Shown here: positions 1 to 7,522 of the stretch, piece after piece
Layout: each line of letters opens with the position of its first letter
Position numbering within the stretch: the stretch's first letter is position 1
Assembly (NCBI GenBank): GCA_001275005.1
Contig: JWZX01002080.1
Location: forward strand, 1 to 15,014
Reading direction: 5' to 3'
Length of the DNA stretch: 15,014 bases
Origin: Chrysochromulina tobinii
Lineage: Eukaryota; Haptophyta; Prymnesiales; Chrysochromulinaceae
Translations under genes and position numbers: made by a program
Notes under the pieces: generated by a model
Told to the model about the DNA's origin: nothing
Databases searched by the model: none
What the model saw: the letters and a program-made list of their open reading frames with translations, nothing else

Positions 1-586
1 GCTACCCGCGGGCCCTTCCCACCATGGATGATGGAAGGGCCACTCGGATCCATCTACTTCTCCGGCTCCGGCTCCGTGTACGAGGTCGACCCACGCGCCG
101 CCGCCCCGGGCGCCTACCTGCTGCGCGCCGAGCTCAACACGACGCTGCACGAGCTGCTCGCCCAACAGCTCGATCCCGCCATATTTGGCGACGTGGTCTC
201 CTTCAGTAACTTCGCCGAGACGCTTCTGACCATCGACCCCGACAGACGCCCTACTGCGGCGGAGGCGCTGCAGCACCCATGGATGGCCTCGTATAGTCTT
301 CCCACGATCGATCCCCCGTTCGATCCCCCGATCGTGCCAGAAGTGGCGCCCGCGTCGTCGGACGAGGTCCCTCTGACGGCGAGATAGCCCAGAGGTATCC
401 GATGGCAAGCAAGATGTTGCCAAGTTTGCCAAGGCGGCGGTGGCTGCGTCGGAGGAGATCTTCCTTGTGCTCGACCCGGAGCATGTGGGCTCAATCTCGG
501 TGCGCCAGCTGCTCGTCGCCTTCCACCCGCCCTCCGCAGAGCTCCGGCACGCTATAGAGAGGGCGGGGCTCGAGCTCGTCGAGTGA
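1..586 (+). CDS. Ser/Thr protein kinase, C-terminal part with EF-hand-like tail (5' partial, frame broken)
   Basis: The reading frame is open from base 1, so the 5' end lies outside the window. Translation shows the end of a kinase C-lobe: DPDRRPTAAEALQHPW at bases 235-282 is the classic subdomain XI signature with its invariant Arg. The catalytic HRD and DFG motifs are not in the window. This frame stops at 385-387, but a different frame from about 395 to the TGA at 584-586 continues as a plausible helical tail. That tail contains EEIFLVLDPEHVGSISVRQL, a degenerate EF-hand: the loop starts with Asp and has the central Gly and Ile, but Gln replaces the last Glu. Kinase plus EF-hand suggests a calcium-dependent protein kinase (CDPK) type. 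Removing 367..394 (28 nt, GT...AG) would join the two frames; an indel or pseudogene is equally possible. The kinase call is firm; the CDPK subtype and the joining are inference. Confidence 0.72.
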
Positions 587-682
587 GGCGATGCACGGAG
601 CTGGGACGGTGCGGCTCGTAGAGGCGTTTGAAGCAGCGGTTTTCGATGCATGGGGAGGCTCGTTTGCCAGTACCGGTCATCT

Positions 683-824
683 GGAGTGGTCGGACTGGTG
701 AGCGGGAGCGCGCGCATGCAAGCCTTGTCGGCTTCCTCGCCGCCTCGCCATGTGGAGTGGTCGGACTGGTGAGCGGGAGCGCGCGCATGCAAGCCTTGTC
801 GGCTTCCTCGCTGCCTCGCCATGT
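683..824. repeat. Tandem duplication, two copies of a 71-bp unit
   Basis: Positions 683-753 and 754-824 are the same 71-bp unit with one visible difference (C versus T in the CTCGCYGCCTC segment). A third copy begins (GGAGCG at 825) but diverges at once. The unit lies about 100 bp beyond the kinase stop codon, probably in its 3' UTR or flank. Near identity points to a recent duplication or to an unstable tandem locus. Confidence 0.95.
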
Positions 825-1177
825 GGAGCGGAGAGGTGAGAGCGCACGTGTCGCCTGTGTCGGCGCGTCGCGTACAGTACGATGTGAACGGTCTTGAGAT
901 ATTAGAATGTGGATTCAGGTACAAGTACCCTACACAATCCCTGATGTAGAGAGAACGGACAAGCCCCACACGGGGGGTGTACATCACTGGACACTGCAGA
1001 CCGTACCATACTGTACATGGTCTCACCACCTGTAAGTACGCGCCCATCTCGTTCAGGAAGGCATGCTGACCCTAGGGTGCATGCGTGTACTAGGTATGGT
1101 CAATGGTCCTTCACCAAAAGCAAACTTTCCTACATGTATTCAAGTTTTTAAACCCCTTTAGTTCATGGCCCTATGAA
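825..1177. other. Intergenic stretch, no gene seen
   Basis: No ORF here reads as a protein on either strand. The sequence has several short self-complementary words of the TGTACATG/TACATGTA kind and one good 5' splice-site look-alike (CTGTAAGTAC near 1030), without a matching exon. It lies between the 71-bp duplication and the MITE. Confidence 0.5.
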
Positions 1178-1364
1178 TAGGAAGGTCGGAGGTACCAACC
1201 CAAAGGGACAGACCAACCCAAAGTTGTCTCAGTGAGGTGGGCAGTGAGTCGGATTTCTGTCTCAGTGAGGCACAAAAAACGTCTCAGCGCACGCCTCAGT
1301 GAGACGTGCATTGAGTCACTCTGACTTGGTCTGTCCCTTTGGGTTGGTACCTCCGACCTTCCTA
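1178..1364. mobile_element. MITE-like non-autonomous DNA element with 39-bp terminal inverted repeats
   Basis: Positions 1178-1216 are the exact reverse complement of 1326-1364: 39 bp with no mismatch, starting TAGGAAGGTCGG. The element is about 185 bp and has no coding capacity. If the outermost TA on each side is the target-site duplication, insertion at TA would match Tc1/mariner-type transposition; a PIF/Harbinger three-base duplication fits less well. The interior is built from repeated CAGTGAG words (near 1231, 1242, 1263 and 1303), which resemble subterminal transposase-binding repeats. Perfect ends suggest recent activity. The family assignment is inference. Confidence 0.88.
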
Positions 1365-1483
1365 ATGTGGAAGAAGGCGAGCGCGACGCGGCGCTCACCC
1401 TACATGTAATATGGAAGGAGACTCACCGCACTCGCTCGCTCAGACCCACAGTCAGGTCGCTCAATTTGCGACTCACCGCGCCG

Positions 1484-1536
1484 CTGTTGTACACCTGTAA
1501 CACCTGTATAAACACACTGTTGTACACCTGTAACAC
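1484..1536. repeat. Direct repeat, 20-bp unit twice at 33-bp spacing
   Basis: CTGTTGTACACCTGTAACAC occurs at 1484-1503 and again at 1517-1536, with a shorter CACCTGTA-like word between. Function is unknown; it belongs to a repeat-rich intergenic zone. Confidence 0.85.
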
Positions 1537-1570
1537 ACACCCGGCTCTGAGGGTAACGGGACATATCGAA

Positions 1571-1610
1571 ATACATGCACGATACATGCACTATACATGC
1601 AAGATGCATG
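1571..1610. repeat. Short tandem repeat, 11-bp period (ATACATGCA core)
   Basis: ATACATGCA occurs at 1571, 1582 and 1593, followed by a degenerate AGATGCATG. This is a minisatellite of about three and a half units. A C10 homopolymer follows at 1630-1639. Confidence 0.85.
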
Positions 1611-1790
1611 GGATACGTATCCTATAGGACCCCCCCCCCAAATTATAGGAAACCCCACGTCACCCGGGAGGGGGTGGGGTTTAGGGTTTTGTCAACCGTC
1701 ATCGTACTTCTGCGCCCGTCGTTGTCTTGCCGTAGTCTTGCCGCAGCCTGAGCCTCTACAGTCCGTGCGTGGGTAGCTTGCATCTTCTTG
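1611..1790. other. Intergenic stretch with C10 tract, no gene seen
   Basis: The stretch contains C10 at 1630-1639 flanked by CCTATAGGA and TTATAGGA, and a GGGGTTTAGGGTTTT word near 1675. No protein-like ORF is visible. The homopolymer is a likely place for length errors or polymorphism. Confidence 0.5.
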
Positions 1791-2100
1791 AAATGTGGCG
1801 GCTCGGCACGGGACGCGGCAAGTACCTGCGAACTGTACAGTCACTGCCTCGTTTGTGTGTGAGTGTGTACTAGTTTGGCTGTGAGTAAAGCAGCGAGTAC
1901 AGACCAATGCACCGCCCCTTGCGCACCGCGCAAGGGGGAGTTCCGTGGCTGCCGCCCGATGGTCGCCCGCCACGTTAGGTAGGTACGGACCGGTGAGACG
2001 AAAGAAAAAATGTTTACTTCAATGTCTTCAATTGTGGCGGCTCGGCACGGGACCATGCATGGGACCCGGCAACATGCAAAATGTACATGTACTTTGCCTC
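1782..2100 (+). repeat. Two diverged copies of a roughly 85-bp repeat in the same orientation
   Basis: A 21-bp block beginning TGTGGCGGCTCGGCACGG is identical at 1794-1814 and 2033-2053. Similarity extends at lower identity on both sides: CTTCTTGAAA versus TCTTCAAT before it, and CGGCAAGTACCTGCGAAC versus CGGCAACATGCAAAATG with a closing TGCCTC after it. The second copy has an insertion including ATGCAT. These could be old copies of a dispersed element or duplicated regulatory DNA. Confidence 0.7.
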
Positions 2101-2491
2101 CTTGCGTTCTTGATGTATGCTTTGCTGCAAGCGCAGCGTGTGGCGTCCGATCTCCGATGGCGATGCGGCCGCCGCCCTCGCCTGCGACGCCGCCCGCGCT
2201 TCCGCCTCGCAGCCAGCACAGCGCGGCCGCCTTGTCTCATGTCTGCGTCTGCCGCCAAAAGCGAAATAGCGAATAGTCCTCTCTCTTTTGTCCTTACTCT
2301 CTCTGGCTCTGACTCTGCTGACGGTTGCTCTCTCTGATAAAAGAACTAAGTTCGCGTTCGCTAGATATGACCATATGACAGCAGCTATGTTCACCCTCGT
2401 GTTGTGTGCCGCCTGACCGCTCGGCAGCTCAAACCGTCCTCAGCCTCGGTCTTACTGTACTCGATGGTCGAGTTCGTCGATCGGCGAGGAA
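2101..2491. other. Intergenic stretch, no confident gene
   Basis: An Arg/Ala-rich open frame crosses 1945-2337 on the plus strand, but it looks like GC-driven noise with no domain. The end of the stretch is the probable 3' flank of the minus-strand IQ/TPR gene that stops at 2492. Confidence 0.45.
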
Positions 2492-3196
2492 TCAAGAGGC
2501 CAGATTCAAGTTCGCAAAGTCGTACAAATGCTTCAGGGGATCATAGCCACCCTTACCGCGGCCCCGGCCATCGCCACTCGTTGGCCTAAAGCCAGGCATG
2601 GGCATGGTGAGCTCCGAAGTGGCCATAGAGGCGACGAGGGCGCGTGTCTCCTGCAGCCGCCGCTGCACGGCTGCCTTGTCGGCTTCGTCAAGGAAGTTTG
2701 GATGTCCGAGCGCCGTCTCGAGCAGGCGCTCGTACTCGACGATGGCAGCATCGGGCTCTCCATGCAGCAGCAGCATGTTGGTAGCCAGGATGGCGGGCCA
2801 TGCGCTTCCTGAGAGCTCAAACGCCATCCGAAAGTGATTGCGTGCCGAGTCAAGGTCCCCGCGGTCGCACGCCTGCTGCCCCACCCACAGAGCGCTCATG
2901 TACCTCCTGGCCGCCTTCGCCCGCACGAGCGCCTGGATCTTGGCGCTCGCGTCGAACCGTTTTCGTCGGCATGCTCGTTGCAAGAGCGCCTCGCCCACCT
3001 GCCCGCCCTGCGGAGGCTGCGCCAACCCCTGGAGAGCGAGGCGCTGAACAAGCACGAAGAGCAGAGCTACCTCAACGGCCTCATGCGTAACCGCCATCGC
3101 GAGCGCGTCGATCGCCTGCTGCCTGGCGAGCGCCTCCTCCGCCAGCGCCATGCGCGTGAGCTTGCCGCGTATGGCCGCCTGCAGCTTGGCGATCAT
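2492..3196 (-). CDS. IQ-motif (calmodulin-binding) protein with TPR-like helices
   Basis: A 234-residue ORF. Residues about 1-19 (IAKLQAAIRGKLTRMAL) and 84-102 (SAKIQALVRAKAARRYMSAL) each match the IQ pattern, which binds calmodulin or myosin light chains. Residues about 101-163 form paired helices of TPR character, containing ACDRGDLDSARNHFRMAFEL and the later EPDAAIVEYERLLE. The tail is Gly/Arg/Lys-rich (GRGRGKGGYDP) and then ends. An IQ motif at the very first residues suggests the 5' end may be incomplete: the frame stays open upstream to a TAG near 3247 and contains AAGCCAG before GTTGGC, a possible splice acceptor. Specific function is unknown; a role as a calmodulin-regulated scaffold is inference. 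Confidence 0.72.
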   Translation of the reverse strand: MIAKLQAAIRGKLTRMALAEEALARQQAIDALAMAVTHEAVEVALLFVLVQRLALQGLAQPPQGGQVGEALLQRACRRKRFDASAKIQALVRAKAARRYMSALWVGQQACDRGDLDSARNHFRMAFELSGSAWPAILATNMLLLHGEPDAAIVEYERLLETALGHPNFLDEADKAAVQRRLQETRALVASMATSELTMPMPGFRPTSGDGRGRGKGGYDPLKHLYDFANLNLAS

Positions 3197-3365
3197 GGCC
3201 AGCCAGGAGCCAACCTGGCTTCGGGTGCAGGACCAAAGGGACTATCGAGTTTGCCATTGCAGTTTGAGTTTCGTCGCAGGATTTTTAACGACGCATGCTT
3301 GTAAGAATCTGCAAATCTCTAATAGGAAAATAGGCGGGTCTACATGCGACATGGACGGCAGGAAG

Positions 3366-3619
3366 CTAACTTTGACTCAGGAAGCACTGCCGACCAGTCC
3401 GAAGGTGCACAGCCACGAGTTCGATAACAGCACCGCCACTTGGGAGCGCCGCATCATCTCTGTTCGGGAGCGGGGGCTCATCCCCGAGCGAGTGACGAAA
3501 CGGGCGCGCGGACCTGCCATCGCGGTGCACGCGCTGCCACTGGCGTCCGGGCCGCACGCCCTGCCCTATGATCTGGTCTACCGGCCCTAAGCCAACAGAG
3601 AAGACGAGGATGCAATCAC
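3366..3619 (-). CDS. Possible last exon of the F-box gene (alternative C-terminus)
   Basis: A minus-strand open frame begins inside the downstream copy of the 25-bp repeat. It repeats the F-box protein's end (RLLAAGDC) before continuing for about 80 residues of new sequence, with many G/C third bases, to a TAG at 3366. Splicing from the GT at 3732 to the AG at 3620 would remove 113 nt and keep the frame, because both repeat copies are read in the same phase. The joined product would be 377 residues instead of 301. This is inferred from sequence only; the segment may instead be untranslated flank. Confidence 0.4.
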
Positions 3620-3749
3620 CTGCGGCCAGGAGTCGTGAGGAGGTCATGAGTCATTAGGAGGTCATTAGAGTCATTAGGATGTAATTAGGATGTAATTAGG
3701 AGGTCATTAGGAGGTCATTAGAACGCAATCACCTGCGGCCAGGAGTCGT
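3612..3749. repeat. 25-bp direct repeats flanking an 11-12-bp minisatellite
   Basis: The 25-bp word GCAATCACCTGCGGCCAGG... occupies 3612-3636 and 3725-3749, offset by 113 bp. Between them lie repeated GTCATTAGGAG and GTAATTAGGAT units, about eight in all. Read on the minus strand, the interior is a string of CCTAATGAC/CCTAATTAC words that resemble branch-point sequences, and each 25-bp copy contains CCGCAG followed by GTGATT, usable as acceptor and donor. Confidence 0.92.
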
Positions 3750-4612
3750 TCGAGCGCCAGGATCGAGCGGCGCATCTCGAGCTCGAGCGCGACCGAGGCG
3801 CGCAGCGTGCCCACGTGTCGTGGATCCGGCGGGAAGCCGGTGTGCGAGTCCGCGGCCCGCGCGTCAGTGCCAACCAGCGAGAGTAGCCAGCGCTCGAGCC
3901 GCTGCCACTCATGGGGCGCTGGTGTGAGCAATGGGTGTGAACAGCTCGTCCGCGCCTCTTCGTCCGGCAGCGCCACGGGCAGCGCCATCCAACCGTCCAC
4001 GTCGCATGCGCCTAGCAAGCACTCACGCGCCTCGTCGGCGATGCATGCACTCCACTTCAACAGCTCGTCGGTCGTCGACACGTCATTCGGATTCGCGCAC
4101 ACCACGTCGTTCTTCGACGCCACGCGCATCCAATATCGAGGCCCGTGTCGTGTCATCCAGAGCGCGCAGTATCGCAGGCCTTCGTCGAGCAGACCAGTTT
4201 GATCCTGGTTGCTGGATCTGGTCCACAAATCTGGTCCGCACGATTGCTGCCCAGCCGCGGCCAGTTGTGCTCCTGTGAGGGTCCACTGCCGCACCAGCTG
4301 CGCGCGCACATCCTGCAGATGGCTGTGCTTCGGCGAAGGAAAGCCCACGGGCGCACGGGCGGCCGCTGCACACTGCGAACATGTGTGCGCAAATAATGCC
4401 CTTGCTCTCCGGTACGACCCCATGGCTAGAGTTGGCGGCAGTTGCTCCCCACACAGAGCAACGGAGCGCGTGCACGAGAAGAGTCGCCAGAGGCTGTCAT
4501 GGTCGCTGATAGCTCGCCACGGCTTGCTGACGCGACGGATACGACCAAGCGTGCAGGCCGAGCAGCGCGAAAACACGTGCAGCAGCAGCTCGTCGGGAAG
4601 CGCGGCCAGCAT
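3707..4612 (-). CDS. F-box protein
   Basis: A 301-residue ORF. Residues 4-45 form an F-box: ALPDELLLHVFSRC, then LGRIRRVSKPWRAI, then DSLWRLF, with the usual Leu-Pro start and the conserved Trp. F-box proteins recruit substrates to SKP1-cullin ubiquitin ligases through this domain. The remaining 250 residues carry several Cys and Trp but no repeat (LRR, WD40, Kelch) that I can recognise, so the substrate is unknown. The ATG at 4612 is directly before the F-box and is a sound start. The last seven codons lie in the 25-bp repeat and minisatellite, so the annotated stop may be an intron-retention product. The gene is divergent from the ZIP transporter, 140 bp away. Confidence 0.78.
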   Translation of the reverse strand: MLAALPDELLLHVFSRCSACTLGRIRRVSKPWRAISDHDSLWRLFSCTRSVALCGEQLPPTLAMGSYRRARALFAHTCSQCAAAARAPVGFPSPKHSHLQDVRAQLVRQWTLTGAQLAAAGQQSCGPDLWTRSSNQDQTGLLDEGLRYCALWMTRHGPRYWMRVASKNDVVCANPNDVSTTDELLKWSACIADEARECLLGACDVDGWMALPVALPDEEARTSCSHPLLTPAPHEWQRLERWLLSLVGTDARAADSHTGFPPDPRHVGTLRASVALELEMRRSILALERLLAAGDCVLMTS

Positions 4613-4752
4613 ATGGCGTTTGCCTCTTCGAAGGAACCTGTGAAAGAGTTGAGTGAAAGTGGAAAAGGTAACTATGAATATGGTGTCGCGCCGTGGCGCT
4701 GAAATTTCGTGATTAACCTAATCTCTCGCGTTGGTGGACACGTGTTTTTTTC
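4613..4752. promoter_or_regulatory. Short divergent promoter region between F-box and ZIP genes
   Basis: Only 140 bp separate the two start codons, so both promoters and 5' UTRs must lie here or overlap the genes. The region is less GC-rich than the genes and holds GCGCCGTGGCGC (a short inverted repeat) near 4690 and a T8-class run just before the ZIP ATG. No TATA box is evident. Promoter function is inferred from layout. Confidence 0.5.
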
Positions 4753-5919
4753 ATGGCGCCGATCGTTCGACGCCCCATGATCTTGATAACGGGAGGCTCA
4801 TCCCTGCACGACATGAGCTTGCTGCTTTGTGTCTCAATCGTCACAATCACACTTTCCTCTGTGCTGGGCGTGCTGGCGCCGCTGCAACTCCAGCAGCGTG
4901 GCCTTTGGAGTGAAACCGTCATCGACGTGCTTATATACTTCACGGGTGGTGTCTTCCTCGGCGCTGGCATGGTGCACATGCTGCCTGAGGCGGTTCAGGA
5001 GGTGTCTGGCCTTGGGCTTCCGCAGCTCTGCGATCCGTTTGTCATGTTCTGCCTCGGATACCTCGTCATCTTTGCCGTTGAGCAAACGCAGTCGGGCCGG
5101 CCGTTCTCGCATCACGTCAAGGAGCGTTCACAGCTGGACGTGCCACCGGCCATGGCGTACCTGGACGGCCTAAAGGAGCTGCGGCAGACACTTCTCACAC
5201 CCGAGCAGAGCCAGGAGCTCGACGCGCTCGAGCAGTTTGCGCACGCGCATACGAGCAGCTCGACGGCGCCGAGGCACGTGCCACCATCGGCCATGGAGCA
5301 CGCGCACGCGCACAGCAGCGCCGGGCTGCAGCAGGTTCGGCTCCTACTCGGGCGTCCCTACCGCAGCGACGTCGGGCCGGACATTGCATGCGCTTCCGGC
5401 TGCCACGACCACGATCACGTCCCTTCGGGGGTGCGTCTCACGAGTTCTGTGGAAGGGCACGGAGCGTCGACGACGATGCCGCTGCTGCTCGCCGTGCTCT
5501 TCAGCGTGCACTCGTTCATCGCGGGCCTTGCCCTCGGCGTCCAATCCAAATTCGGCAGCTCGGCCTTGGCGATCCTCATTGCTATATTAGGACACAAGTT
5601 CGTCGAGGCGCTCGCGCTCGCATCGAGTTTCGTCAAGGAGGGGTTGGGACCCACGACGGCGCTGCCCGCACTCGCAGTGTACTGCACGATGACCCCCGCC
5701 GGCGTGCTCGTCGGCGCCTTCCTCGTCGGAGCCGACCTCGGCCCGACCGCCACCGCCATCGAGGCGCTCGTCTCCGGGTTTGGGGCAGGCAGTTTCGTCT
5801 ACCTCGGCGGACATCAACTGGCGCTCTCGAGGCCCGAGTCGGTGGTGAGCAAGCTGCAGCGCGCGCTGCTCGCGCTCGCTGGCTTCTCGTCGATGGCGTT
5901 GCTCAGCTTGTACATCTGA
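4753..5919 (+). CDS. ZIP-family divalent metal transporter
   Basis: A 388-residue single-exon ORF with the eight-helix plan of ZIP (Zrt/Irt-like) proteins, which move zinc, iron or manganese into the cytosol. TM1 is about 22-44, TM2 57-80 with GGVFLGAGMVHMLPEA, and TM3 93-110. A cytosolic variable loop (about 111-240) contains His clusters (HAHT, HAHAH, HDHDH) that may bind metal. TM4 (243-263) has HSFIAG and TM5 (271-291) has HKFVEA, the two halves of the transport site: His253, Ser254, His281 and Glu285. TM6 has TPAGVLVG, TM7 AGSFVYLG, and TM8 ends the protein. The acidic residue usually before the TM4 Gly is Ala257. A later in-frame Met (residue 21) just before TM1 is an alternative start. 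Family certain; metal and membrane unknown. Confidence 0.93.
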   Translation: MAPIVRRPMILITGGSSLHDMSLLLCVSIVTITLSSVLGVLAPLQLQQRGLWSETVIDVLIYFTGGVFLGAGMVHMLPEAVQEVSGLGLPQLCDPFVMFCLGYLVIFAVEQTQSGRPFSHHVKERSQLDVPPAMAYLDGLKELRQTLLTPEQSQELDALEQFAHAHTSSSTAPRHVPPSAMEHAHAHSSAGLQQVRLLLGRPYRSDVGPDIACASGCHDHDHVPSGVRLTSSVEGHGASTTMPLLLAVLFSVHSFIAGLALGVQSKFGSSALAILIAILGHKFVEALALASSFVKEGLGPTTALPALAVYCTMTPAGVLVGAFLVGADLGPTATAIEALVSGFGAGSFVYLGGHQLALSRPESVVSKLQRALLALAGFSSMALLSLYI

Positions 5920-6501
5920 TATCCCATGGCTGGAGAGGGGACGAGCACAATTTGCCGCAGCGCGAAAACTTCCAGTTTAGAGTTTTCGCATGCCGAACGC
6001 CAGTCAAATGTGCAATGCTATTTTAGGGGTCCCTCTACCCTCACTTGAAAGTCTAGTAACTTCAAAACCGGAGCGATACATTTTAGACTTTCATCATTGA
6101 CTTTCATGGTCCAAATAAGCAAATTTTTTGCTTGTTGTTAGTTAACGCATAACGTAACGGGTCGCGGACGGACGAGAGGGGCGGGCGCATTAAGATTAAC
6201 CGGGTGCGGAAGAGCGGACACGAGGGGGACCGGGTACGGCCCGCCGCCCCCAGGCACCCGGGCGCCGGGGGGGTGGGGATCTCGCGATCTGCGCGATCTC
6301 GCGTCGTCGAGCCGCGCACGCCGCGCGCGCGGGCTTGCGCGCGGGGCGGCGAACTTGTCACCCCAACGTTCCAGAAGAAAGTCCAATGAGTTTTGTTCAT
6401 GCCTTTACCATGCTTTTACTAAAAAATTACCACGTGTAATATTCGGATTCGTGCACTCGCTCGCTGTGTGTGCCGCTCGGTTCTCCACGCGCCGTTTGTC
6501 A
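5920..6501. other. Intergenic region between convergent ZIP and PABPN1-like genes
   Basis: This holds the 3' ends of two convergent genes. A stem-loop lies at 6046-6093 (annotated separately). From about 6165 to 6360 the sequence is extremely GC-rich, with G-runs (GGGCGCCGGGGGGGTGGGG near 6265) and repeated GATCTCGCG/GATCTGCGCG words that could form G-quadruplex or hairpin structures. The part near 6385-6440 is AT-richer. No convincing ORF is present. Confidence 0.5.
6046..6093 (+). terminator. Stem-loop downstream of the ZIP gene
   Basis: TGAAAGTCTA at 6046-6055 is the exact reverse complement of 6084-6093, with a 28-nt loop. A further TGACTTTCAT follows at about 6098. It sits 127 bp past the ZIP stop, so it is probably in the 3' UTR. 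A role in 3'-end formation or mRNA stability is inference. Confidence 0.4.
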
Positions 6502-7277
6502 TCAGTACGGTCGGTAGCCGCGACCGCGGCCGTATGGCTTCCAAACGGGACCGTAGCCGCCCTTGTATCCCTTGCCCTTCCCGGCCCAAGGATCGTACCA
6601 GCCCTTGCCGCCCTTGCCGCCCTTGCCCTTGCCGCCCTTGCCGCCCTTGCCGCCGCCCTTCCCCCCGCCGCCCTTGCCTCCGAAACCATGCACGTTGGTG
6701 CGCTTGGGAGTCACCTTGAGCTGCCGCCCTTTGAACTCGGAATCATTGAGCACCACTGCCGCCTCGACCGCCTCCGTCTCGGCAAACTCGATATACGCAA
6801 ACCCCTTGGGGTTGCCGAAGCGGTCGCATATGATCGTGACGCGGTTGACGGTGCCGCAGCTCGCAAAGTGCTCCTGAAGCTCCTCGGGCGTGGCCGAGTA
6901 GTCAACCTGCCCCACGTAGACTGAGCGCGCGTCCGCCTCGTCGGTCGCGCCGTCCTCGCCACCGCCCTCGCCGCCCGCCTCATCGCCCTGCAACGAGTCC
7001 TCCACCTGCTCCTGGATCTTCCGCAGCTTCTCCGCCTCCTCCTCCATCTCCTTGACCTTGCTCTTCATAGCTTCGAGCTCCTGCGCACAGCGCAACCGCA
7101 CACCGAGCATCGTCAGGCGAAACACTCGACGCGGCGCGCGCGCGCACGGGCTCTGCTCACTGCCTCAGTAGAGCACGAATCCTCAAAGGGTTTCGATCGC
7201 ACGCCGCGCCGCGCGCGCACCTCATCAACTCCTTCGACACCATCGAGCACCTCCTGCGATACCTCCTCGTCTGCCAT
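6502..7277 (-). CDS. PABPN1-like: Nuclear poly(A)-binding protein, PABPN1/PABP2 type (two exons)
   Basis: Exon 1 is 7221..7277 (19 residues, MADEEVSQ...GVDE). The intron is 7081..7220 (140 nt, GTGCGC...GCGCAG, with CTGAC before the acceptor). Exon 2 is 6502..7080. The 211-residue product has a coiled coil (20-47, ELEAMKSKVKEMEEEAEKL) and an RRM (about 71-147) with RNP2 VYVGQV and RNP1 KGFAYIEF. The RRM ends KVTPKRTNVHGF, matching PABPN1 closely. This protein binds nascent poly(A) tails in the nucleus and controls their length. The tail (153-211) is Gly/Lys-rich (GKGG repeats) with only a few Arg at the end, unlike the methylated Arg-rich tail of animals. The exon 2 frame alone also gives an ATG at 7125, but exon 1 supplies the acidic N-terminus expected directly before the coiled coil. 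Divergent from the hydroxylase gene. Confidence 0.9.
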
Positions 7278-7522
7278 CTCGCTATGCTTCTGGACGCGCG
7301 AAGCTCTCCGGGTATTGTCGAGCGGTGCTGCTCGCAGTTGCGCGCGCTCACAGTCAATGCGAACAGCGCGGAAAAAGAGGCTCGTTCTGTGGGCACCATT
7401 ACGTTCACACCTCGCCACGAAGCCGATGTTCACACAAAACGCTCACAGACCACGGTGGAGACAACTCGGCTAAACACGGGAGTTCAAAGAGGGAGTCCCG
7501 CCTACCTGAGTTAGTCGCAAAA
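7278..7522. promoter_or_regulatory. Divergent promoter region between PABPN1-like and hydroxylase genes
   Basis: The two start codons are 245 bp apart on opposite strands, so this segment must carry both 5' UTRs and probably a bidirectional promoter. No TATA box is apparent. Open frames crossing it on both strands have no domain content and are read as chance. Confidence 0.5.

Noticed and set aside
683-1640. CRISPR array
   Set aside because: Repeats differ in kind and spacing, and no regular repeat-spacer pattern exists; the genome is eukaryotic.
1673-1690. TTTAGGG word resembling a telomere repeat
   Set aside because: There is only one full unit and no array.
1945-2337. 130-codon plus-strand ORF with a hydrophobic patch
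   Set aside because: It crosses the diverged repeat pair, is Arg/Ala-rich afterwards, and shows no domain or sensible codon pattern.
3150-3590. 146-codon plus-strand ORF
   Set aside because: It is antisense to the IQ gene start and the possible F-box exon, with no domain.
6405-6924. Long ORFs on the plus strand opposite the PABPN1-like gene
   Set aside because: They are Pro/Ala-rich frames antisense to a clear RRM protein.
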